Source of the DNA: CAYUYV01 sp964449455
GTDB taxonomy: Bacteria > Pseudomonadota > Alphaproteobacteria > JAJFIK01
Assembly: GCA_964449455.1 (NCBI GenBank)
Contig: CAYUYV010000086.1
Location: forward strand, 1 to 19,781
DNA length: 19,781 nt
Direction of reading: 5' to 3'
In this document: positions 7,676 through 14,800 of the stretch, piece after piece
Layout of the letters: every line of letters begins with the position of its first letter
How positions within the stretch are numbered: position 1 is the stretch's first letter
The notes under the pieces: model-generated
Databases searched by the model: none
Seen by the model: the letters and a program-made list of their open reading frames with translations, nothing else
What the model was told of the DNA's origin: nothing
Position numbers and translations under genes: made by a program

Positions 7676-7996
7676 GGGATGAGGGCCAGCCTTGTCTTGG
7701 TGGGCCCCAGGCTTCTGCAGGACCATCTGGGGCAACCCAACTATATCCCGGCGCGCGGGCGGAGCCAGCGCAGATTGGCGCGCGCCGGTGCATCTCAGGG
7801 GGCGAGTCTGGTCTATGAGGGGCGGGTCATTGGACGGCAAGGGTCGGGCGGCTATGATCCCGGCACGCCGCCGTTCATGATGTATTGGTAAACGTGTCAC
7901 GGTCGCGGGTTTGGGGTGTGCCCCCGCGCAGACCGGCCGGCATAGGCGTGTTGGCGGGTCGTGGCGACGGGACCCTCTGCAAAAAGGACCTGGGGA
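7676..7996. other. Intergenic region between the unknown membrane gene and pccB
   Basis: 320 bases between divergently transcribed genes, holding their promoters. A + strand frame at 7679-7891 (70 codons) has no ribosome binding site and contains the likely pccB promoter, so it is treated as non-coding. The pccB ribosome binding site AAGGA lies at 7984-7988. Confidence 0.55.
7830..7858 (+). promoter_or_regulatory. Candidate sigma-70-type promoter of pccB
   Basis: TTGGAC (7830-7835), a 17-base spacer and TATGAT (7853-7858). The -10 matches the consensus at five of six positions; the -35 keeps the TTG. This predicts a transcript start near 7865 and a 5' leader of about 130 bases before pccB. 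Confidence 0.45.
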
Positions 7997-9529
7997 ATGA
8001 AAGAGATTTTGCGCGAACTTGAAGACAAGCGGGCCACGGCCCGCCTGGGTGGTGGTCAGGCCCGCATCGATGCCCAACATGCCAGGGGCAAGCTGACCGC
8101 TCGGGAGCGCATCGAACTGCTCCTCGATGAGGGGTCCTTTGAGGAATACGACACATTTGTCGAGCACCGCGCGACGGAGTTCGGCATCGACCAGACCAAA
8201 ATCCCTGGCGACGGGGTGGTGACCGGCTGGGGCACCATCAATGGACGCATTGTGTTCGTGTTCAGCCAGGACTTCACGGTCTTCGGCGGCTCCCTCTCGG
8301 AAACCCACGCGGCCAAGATCGCCAAGATCATGGACAAGGCCATGGAGGTCGGAGCGCCGGTGATCGGAATCAATGATTCCGGCGGTGCGCGGATCCAGGA
8401 AGGGGTCGACAGCCTTGCCGGCTATGCCGAGGTCTTTGTCCGCAATGTGCTCGGTTCAGGCGTGATCCCGCAGATTTCGGTCATCATGGGGCCTTGCGCC
8501 GGGGGCGCGGTCTATTCCCCGGCCATGACCGACTTCATCTTCATGGTGCAAGACTCCACCAACATGATCGTCACCGGCAACGATGTGGAGAACACGGTGA
8601 CGCAAGAGCAGGTGACGGCGGAGGAACTGGGCGGTGCCATCACCCATACGAGCAAGTCGTCCGTGGCTGACGGGGCGTTCGAAAACGATGTGGTGACGTT
8701 GAAGCAGATGCGCCGCCTGTTCGATTTCCTGCCCCTGAGCAACAAAGAGCGCCCCCCCCAGCGCGAGAGTTTCGACGATCCCGACCGCATCGAGATGTCC
8801 CTCGACACGCTGGTGCCGAGCAACCCCAACAAGCCCTACGACATGAAGGAGCTGATCCTCAAAGTCGTGGACGAGGGCGATTTCTTCGAGATCCAGGAGA
8901 ATTTCGCCAAGAACATCGTTACGGGCTTTGCGCGGATCGAAGGCTCGACCGTCGGCGTCGTCGCCAACCAGCCCATGGTGCTTGCAGGCTGTCTTGATAT
9001 TGCCGCCAGCCGCAAATCAGCGCGTTTCGTGCGCTTTTGCGACTGCTTCAACATTCCCATCGTGACCTTTGTCGATGTTCCGGGCTTCCTGCCGGGCACG
9101 GCCCAGGAATATGGCGGCCTCATCAAGCAGGGCGCCAAGCTGCTCTTTGCCTATACGGAAGCCACGGTGCCCAAGGTGACCGTGATTACGCGCAAGGCCT
9201 ATGGTGGCGCCTATGACGTGATGGCCTCCAAGCATCTGCGCGCCGATGTGAATTATGCCTGGCCAACGGCGGAAATTGCCGTGATGGGTGCCAAAGGCGC
9301 GGTGGAGATCATCTTCCGCTCCGAGCTGAACGATCCGGACGCCATGGCCCGGCGCACGAAGGAATATGAAGACGCCTTCGCCAACCCCTTCATCGCCGCG
9401 CAGCGGGGCTTCATTGATGAGGTGATCATGCCCCATTCCACCCGGCGTCGGGTGTCCCGCGCCCTTCGCATGCTGCGCAACAAGGATGTGAAGAACCCGG
9501 CCAAAAAGCACGACAACATACCCATGTGA
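7997..9529 (+). CDS. pccB: Propionyl-CoA carboxylase beta subunit (carboxyltransferase)
   Basis: A 510-residue carboxyltransferase that moves CO2 from biotin to propionyl-CoA to give (S)-methylmalonyl-CoA. This step serves breakdown of odd-chain fatty acids, Val, Ile and Met. The crotonase-fold halves carry the expected motifs: NDSGGARIQEG and GPCAGGAVYSPA in the N half, and PGFLPGTAQEYGG and RKAYGGAYDVM in the C half. D407 in AYDVM matches the Asp reported as typical of propionyl- rather than acetyl-specific enzymes. The C-terminus KKHDNIPM is typical of PccB. ATG 7997 was chosen over GTG 7961 because AAGGA lies eight bases upstream and the protein then begins like the family (MKEILRELEDKRATARLGGG). 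Its partner pccA begins only at 19309. Confidence 0.95.
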   Translation: MKEILRELEDKRATARLGGGQARIDAQHARGKLTARERIELLLDEGSFEEYDTFVEHRATEFGIDQTKIPGDGVVTGWGTINGRIVFVFSQDFTVFGGSLSETHAAKIAKIMDKAMEVGAPVIGINDSGGARIQEGVDSLAGYAEVFVRNVLGSGVIPQISVIMGPCAGGAVYSPAMTDFIFMVQDSTNMIVTGNDVENTVTQEQVTAEELGGAITHTSKSSVADGAFENDVVTLKQMRRLFDFLPLSNKERPPQRESFDDPDRIEMSLDTLVPSNPNKPYDMKELILKVVDEGDFFEIQENFAKNIVTGFARIEGSTVGVVANQPMVLAGCLDIAASRKSARFVRFCDCFNIPIVTFVDVPGFLPGTAQEYGGLIKQGAKLLFAYTEATVPKVTVITRKAYGGAYDVMASKHLRADVNYAWPTAEIAVMGAKGAVEIIFRSELNDPDAMARRTKEYEDAFANPFIAAQRGFIDEVIMPHSTRRRVSRALRMLRNKDVKNPAKKHDNIPM

Positions 9530-9584
9530 TCGCTTGTTCACGTCTGAAGCGCGTTCGGGGCCCGGGCACGCTTCTTTTTCAGAG

Positions 9585-9617
9585 CCCCTCCACATTCGCT
9601 GGAGGGGTTTTTCTTTT
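9585..9617 (+). terminator. Rho-independent terminator of pccB
   Basis: CCCCTCCA (9585-9592) and TGGAGGGG (9600-9607) form a perfect 8-bp stem with a 7-base loop, followed by TTTTTCTTTT. It ends the pccB transcript 56 bases after the stop codon, so pccB is not co-transcribed with pccA. Confidence 0.92.
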
Positions 9618-9648
9618 GGTTTTCCTTACAGAGTTCCGCAGGCTTTCC

Positions 9649-9756
9649 ATGAGAGACAAAAAAAGAACCGATTATGGTCTTGAGATTTGGCATGCTGATA
9701 AGAGAAAAAACCTTGAGTATTGCCTGAATATTGCCAGATCAAGAAATGGGATATGA
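9649..9756 (+). CDS. Possible 35-residue basic peptide in an AT-rich patch
   Basis: An ATG at 9649 opens a 35-codon frame ending in TGA at 9754-9756. The product is rich in Lys and Arg. Codons such as AAA, AGA, GAT, ATT and AAT, unlike the GC-rich codons of all neighbours, suggest foreign or unselected DNA. No clear Shine-Dalgarno sequence precedes it. I do not recognise it. It may be a remnant of a transferred gene or chance in a low-GC spacer. Confidence 0.2.
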   Translation: MRDKKRTDYGLEIWHADKRKNLEYCLNIARSRNGI

Positions 9757-10126
9757 TCGTTCAATCGACAGTGGCATGGTCTGTCCGGCGCAGGCGGAAT
9801 CTGCCATGCAGGTGCATGTCTCCTCGAAAAATCTCGACGGGCGCTTTCTTTATCCTTTGAGACGTCCTAAGGTGCTGTCGTCAGCGGTATATTAATTTTA
9901 CCCCGGCTTGGTTTTGCCAAGCCGCAGCGCGGTATGCCTGAATGTCCTGACGTGAATGGCGTCGTCCCAAGACGCCCGGTTGGCCAAAGACCGCTCGAAT
10001 GGTGGCCGACCCGCCGCTGATCTCGCGTGCTGATGCCGTGGTGCCGTGCCCTTTCCGGTATGCGCAGCCGCTGCCGCGCCCATGCCAAGGCCTGTCCCGG
10101 CCATGGCACCGCATGAGGAGATCCAT
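9757..10126. other. Long 5' region of the betaine-synthesis operon
   Basis: 370 bases without a convincing gene. It contains an AT-rich segment (about 9840-9900, including TATATTAATTTTA) and a perfect hairpin at 9904-9924. GAGGAG at 10115-10120 is the ribosome binding site of the methyltransferase gene. TATATT at 9888-9893 could be a -10 element, but no good -35 precedes it at 16-18 bases. Confidence 0.5.
9904..9924. promoter_or_regulatory. Perfect hairpin upstream of the betaine-synthesis operon
   Basis: CGGCTTGG (9904-9911) and CCAAGCCG (9917-9924) form an 8-bp stem with a 5-base loop. No T run follows on either strand, so it is not a standard terminator. It lies next to the AT-rich TATATTAATTTTA and could be a protein-binding dyad or a 5'-leader RNA structure. 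Confidence 0.45.
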
Positions 10127-10963
10127 ATGTCTGTGAACTCACAGGTCGCGCCGGAGTCGAAGCCCGCCCAAGGGATCAAGGCCACGGACACCCGCGAGAC
10201 CGATCATTACAAAGAACAATATGTCAAAAGTTTCGTGGAAAAGTGGGACGAGCTGATCGACTGGGATGCCCGCGCGGAAAGCGAAGGCCGCTTCTTCATC
10301 GACTTTTTGAAGGCCCGGGAAAAGTCCACTGTTCTCGACGTCGCCACCGGGACTGGATTTCATTCCGTCCAGCTTCTAAAGGCGGGCTTCCAGGTCACGA
10401 GCGCCGATGGCAGCGCCGAGATGCTCTCCAAGGCGTTTGAGAATGCCCGTCAGCGCGGTCTGGTGCTGCATACCGCCCATGCGGACTGGCGCTGGCTGAA
10501 CAAGGACATCCACGGCAAATACGATGCCATCATCTGCCTTGGCAATTCTTTCACCCATCTCTTTAAGGAACGGGACCGGCGCCGGGCCCTGGCGGAATTC
10601 TATGCCGCCCTAAAGCATGACGGCATTCTTATCCTCGATCAGCGGAACTATGACGCGATCCTGGATTTGGGCTTCGACAGCAAACACAAATTTTACTATT
10701 GCGGCGACCAGGTTACGGCGGAACCGGATCATATCGATCCAGGCCTCGCCCGCTTCCGCTATGATTTCCCCGATGGGTCGGTCTACAGACTGAACATGTT
10801 CCCCTTGCGCAAGGCCTATACGCGCCAGCTCATGCTCGATGTCGGCTTCGCCTCCGTGACCACCTATGGCGACTTCCAGGAATCCTACGAGCATTATGAC
10901 CCGGATTTCTTCATCCATGTTGCCGAGAAAAACTATGTTGAGGCGGAGGACGAAGACGAATGA
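10127..10963 (+). CDS. Glycine/sarcosine N-methyltransferase
   Basis: A 278-residue S-adenosylmethionine-dependent enzyme that methylates glycine to sarcosine and then dimethylglycine, the first steps of betaine synthesis. Motif I VLDVATGTG is at 69-77, followed by the SADGSAEML acidic loop. The DADWRWL-like segment and the characteristic FYYCGDQVTAEPDHIDPGLARF stretch fit the GSMT family of halophiles (about 265-280 residues). ATG 10127 was chosen because GAGGAG lies six bases upstream; the earlier in-frame ATG at 10046 has no such site and would add a 27-residue Ala/Pro-rich tail. The acidic C-terminus and the ATGA overlap with the next gene indicate one operon. Expression is probably salt-induced; this is inferred from the pathway, not seen. 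Confidence 0.93.
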   Translation: MSVNSQVAPESKPAQGIKATDTRETDHYKEQYVKSFVEKWDELIDWDARAESEGRFFIDFLKAREKSTVLDVATGTGFHSVQLLKAGFQVTSADGSAEMLSKAFENARQRGLVLHTAHADWRWLNKDIHGKYDAIICLGNSFTHLFKERDRRRALAEFYAALKHDGILILDQRNYDAILDLGFDSKHKFYYCGDQVTAEPDHIDPGLARFRYDFPDGSVYRLNMFPLRKAYTRQLMLDVGFASVTTYGDFQESYEHYDPDFFIHVAEKNYVEAEDEDE

Positions 10964-11799
10964 GTATGAGCTCTGCTGACGTCACGCGCATTACGGAAGA
11001 TTATTACGACAGTGATGATGCCGACCGCTTCTATCACACGGTCTGGGGCGGCGAGGACATCCATGTGGGTCTCTATGAGGGGCCCCAGGACAGTATTGCC
11101 AATGCCAGCCGCCGGACCGTGGAGCGCATGGCGTCCTTCCTGTCCTGGCTTGGGCCTAAGGCGCGGATTCTTGATCTGGGCGCTGGCTATGGGGGATCGG
11201 CGCGGTTTCTGGCCAAGACCCATGGCTGCCACGTGACCTGTCTCAACCTGTCCAAAGTCGAGAATGCGCGCAACGAAGCCATGAGCGCCGAGCAAGGGCT
11301 TTCGGACAAGGTGGCTGTGGTGCACGGCTCCTTCGAGACCATTCCGTTTCCGGATGGGTCCTTTGATGTGGTCTGGTCCCAGGATGCGATCCTGCACAGC
11401 GGCAACCGGGGCAGGGTGCTTGAAGAAGCCGTCCGGGTCCTCGGCCCCTCGGGTCAGATGATCTTCACGGATCCGATGCAGGCGGACCATGTGCCCGATC
11501 CCACGGTGCTGCAGCCGATCTATGACCGCATCCATCTCGACAGTCTTGCATCAGTGGCCTTCTACCGGGAGCACCTGACCCGCCTTGGCCTTGAGGAAAA
11601 GCGGGTGGAACTGATGACGCCCCAAATGGCGGTCCATTATGGGCGTATCCGCCGGGAGCTGAAGGAACGCTATATCGAGATCACTCGGACCGTCTCAAAA
11701 GACTATGTGGACCGGATGATTGGCGGCCTCGAAAAATGGGTCGAAGGGGCCGAGAGCGGCATCATGGCCTGGGGCATTCTCTATTTCGCCAAGGCCTGA
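10960..11799 (+). CDS. Sarcosine/dimethylglycine N-methyltransferase
   Basis: A 279-residue enzyme that finishes the pathway, converting sarcosine and dimethylglycine to glycine betaine with S-adenosylmethionine. Motif I ILDLGAGYGG lies at 70-79. The N-terminal YYDSDDADRFYHTVWGGEDIHVGLY segment and WSQDAILHSGNR are characteristic of the SDMT family, and the length matches. It starts inside the stop of the upstream gene (ATGA at 10960); an in-frame ATG at 10966 is a less likely start. Together with its neighbour it makes betaine from glycine without choline. It converges on the large helicase-like gene. Confidence 0.93.
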   Translation: MSMSSADVTRITEDYYDSDDADRFYHTVWGGEDIHVGLYEGPQDSIANASRRTVERMASFLSWLGPKARILDLGAGYGGSARFLAKTHGCHVTCLNLSKVENARNEAMSAEQGLSDKVAVVHGSFETIPFPDGSFDVVWSQDAILHSGNRGRVLEEAVRVLGPSGQMIFTDPMQADHVPDPTVLQPIYDRIHLDSLASVAFYREHLTRLGLEEKRVELMTPQMAVHYGRIRRELKERYIEITRTVSKDYVDRMIGGLEKWVEGAESGIMAWGILYFAKA

Positions 11800-11819
11800 C
11801 AGCCTTGTTGCGCACCGGT

Positions 11820-11836
11820 GGGGGCCTTGGGCCTCC
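11820..11836. terminator. Weak candidate hairpin between convergent genes
   Basis: GGGGGCC and GGCCTCC pair over 7 bp (one G-T pair) around a 3-base loop in the 72-base gap between the methyltransferase and helicase-like stops. No T run follows on either strand. It may act as a weak or factor-assisted two-way terminator. Confidence 0.3.
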
Positions 11837-11871
11837 ATCGTCGTCTCTCCTCGTTGTCTCCCCTCCTCACA

Positions 11872-14800
11872 TCAGAAAACCGCACCGGCTTCGTCTTCCA
11901 GGGCCGTCAGCAGGGCCTTCAATGTGCGGACACCAGCCGGCGTCTCGTCTTGCCCAGGCAGGTCATCTGCCGACAGGCTGGTGAAGAGATGGATCCGGCG
12001 CTGGGCCCGGCTCAGAAGGGTCACCAAAAACCGCTCTCCGTGGAGGCCTGACAGGCGCCCGAAGCTCTGGGGAACCGGCCAGTTGGGTTTTGACCGCGCC
12101 CAGACCAGGGAGGCGAGGATGACCGGCCTGCGCTCTCCCGCGGTGGCCTCGATGGGCCTGACATAAAAGCCTTCGGCGGCATCCCCCCACCGGTCGAGAT
12201 AGTCGTCCACGACCCGGTCCGTGCTGCGGCGACGATCCATCAGCACCTTGATCAACGCGGCCTGCCGCGATGTCGTGGTCACGATGCCAAGGGCTGTGTC
12301 CGGTTCCCGTTCCATGTGGTCCCGGGCCGTGTCGAGGATGGCCTGGGCCTCAATGAGATTCACATCGCCCGACGCCAGACCTTCGACCCGGTGGCACTGG
12401 ATGGCCGCGCCGTCCGACCATTTGGGACGCGGTGCCGGCGTGTCGGGTGCAACGAGGCGGCCGCCATAGAACCGGGCATTGAGGAAGGCAAGCACGTCCG
12501 GATTGGTCTCCGGCTCCAGGCTCCAGAGGTCCGGCCCTGGGGGCAGACAGGTCCGGGCACGGTCGAACAGGGCGCGGGCCGGGCCATCGGTGTCGCCGCG
12601 GCCTCCGCTGCGCTCTGCTGTCCAGTCTGTCCACGGAAGGGTGAAGGACGGCGGCGGCATCTGGTGCTCATCGCCCACAAATATGGCGCGCCGGGCACGC
12701 AGCAGGGCGCTGAGGGCGGGACCCTCCGCAACGCTGTTGGCCTCAAGCAGGACCACCAGGTCAAAAGGTTCAGCCGGCGGCGGCGCAAGGATCGGCAGGC
12801 TGGCCGGATCGGCGAGCCAACAGGGCATCAAGGCCTGGAGTGTCCGGGGCGCCTGGTCGAACAATCGATCGACGGGCACATCGCCTGAAATGACATGGGG
12901 CAGAAGCTCCCCTTCGCGGGCGTGGTCCGGCGCAGTTCCGCCTGCGCCGGGCGGGATGGTGCGGTTCATCAGGACGCGGCGGACGGCATTGCTTTCCGCT
13001 TGCGCAAGGGTGGCCTCAAGGGCGTGTTTCTCCGTTCGCAGCGCTTCGGGGTCCGCAGACGGATTAAGGGGCGGGCGCGCCGCCTCCCGCAAGCGCCGGC
13101 CCAGGGATTCCCAATAGACCTTGTCAAAGACCGGGCTGAGATCGGCGCGGATATCCGCCGCTTCGCAGGCGGCGACCAACGGTTCAAGGCCGGCTTCGAT
13201 AGCATTCGCGCGGGCGTCAGTGACCGCCTTATCCCGGATCGGATCACTGGCCATGGCCCGCGCGGCCCACGCGATCCCATCGCGTAAGGGCAGCCCTCCG
13301 GAAAGAGACCGGCCAGCAAGGTCCGCAAGCGGCTGATCCAAGTCCCGGCCCAGCCCATCCTCGATCGCACGGACGTCCTTGAGCAGTTCACCGGTCTGGA
13401 CCCGTGCGGTTTCAAGGGCTGGCACATCCTTCAGGGCCGGTGAGGCCAGGATATTCCGGCGCCACCGTGCCGGGTCCAGGCCAGCGCCCGCGTCGGTTGG
13501 CGCCAGGGCCTCCAGGAGTGCGAGGGCCGCCACGCGCCGGGCTTTGTTGGCACGGTCATAACCAACCGCTTCGAGGGCCTTGATTGTCGTTTCCAGGCTC
13601 GGCAATTCGCCATTCACGAGGGTTGAGCGCTGGCGCAACCGGGCCACCGCATCGTCCAGATGTTCGCGATGCACCGTATCCTGAAGGCCAAGGGCATTGC
13701 CCAAGGCGAGAATATGGTCATAGGCATCCTGACGAACCTGGAGCCTGAGATCCGCTGCCTGCAGCCCGTCTTCTTCGTCTGTCTCAAGACGGTTACGGAT
13801 CGCATCAAGTCGTGCGCCGTCTTCCCCCCCCATGTCATGGGCAAAGCGCATGAGAGAGTCCGGGGACGCGGTGCACAAGGCTTCGCCCAGTGCCGCGCCA
13901 AAGCTGCCCGCTTCCGCAAAGCTCACGGCCTTTTCCACAAAGCCCACCGTGGCCTCAACAAGCGTCGTGTCGGTGTCGATGCCCTTGAACAGGGGGCCGA
14001 GCAGGGTGACGGGCTCCTCCCGATCCTCGAAATTGTCGACCATCCTCGTGAAATCGCCCAGGGCCCGGAGCAGGGCCGGGGCAGTGCCCACCCGTTGGGG
14101 GCGGCGCAGAATCCGATCGCGCAGACGCCGGGCCTTGGCATAGCGGCGCGAAAAGGGGCGCAGGAGGAGCGGCGTCGTGGCCAGTTGATGCGCGGCCCGG
14201 AGCAAGACCCGCGGCGGGATCTCGAGGGTCACTCGCATATATTTGCGCAGCTTGCGCATGCGCGAGCGCAGGGTACGGATTTCATTGACGAGATGGGCGG
14301 CGCTGGCCCGCGCCGTCTCCTCGCGCAGGGCCTCGCGATTGGCTTGGAGGGCCGGGCGCGGGGTCTGGTCGATCAGGGTTGCGGCTTCCTGAAGGAGGCG
14401 CAAATCGGCCGCCGTGTCCGGCGCCGGCAAATCAAGGGCGCTTGCAAAGCCGGTCACAAAGGTCCGGTCCTGGCCCACGGCCTCGACCCTTGTCTCCAGA
14501 TTGTCGAGATCCCCCTTGATGCCCAGCAGGGTGTTGGGCGGTTCAGGCAACCGGTTCCAGGCCTGAAGCAGCAGGGCCACATCATCCGTCCGGGTACTGA
14601 CGGGCTCCACGGCGTCGAAGGTCTTTTTCAGATCCGCATCAATGGCGTCGAGCTGCTTCCACAAACCGTTCAGGCGGCGTGCGGCAGTCTCCGTGGTCGG
14701 ATCGGCCAGCACCGGCAGCACGGGGATGAGGCTTGGGTCGGCCTGGAGGGTTTTCAGGACGCGTGGTTCGGGGGTGAGACCAAGCAGGCGTGTGACTTCA

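Noticed and set aside
7679..7891. A 70-codon + strand frame between the unknown membrane gene and pccB.
   Set aside because: No Shine-Dalgarno sequence, and the likely pccB promoter lies inside it. Conservation in relatives would be needed to revive it.
10046..10126. Upstream ATG extending the glycine methyltransferase by 27 residues.
   Set aside because: No ribosome binding site and an Ala/Pro-rich extension not seen in the family; GAGGAG marks the ATG at 10127.
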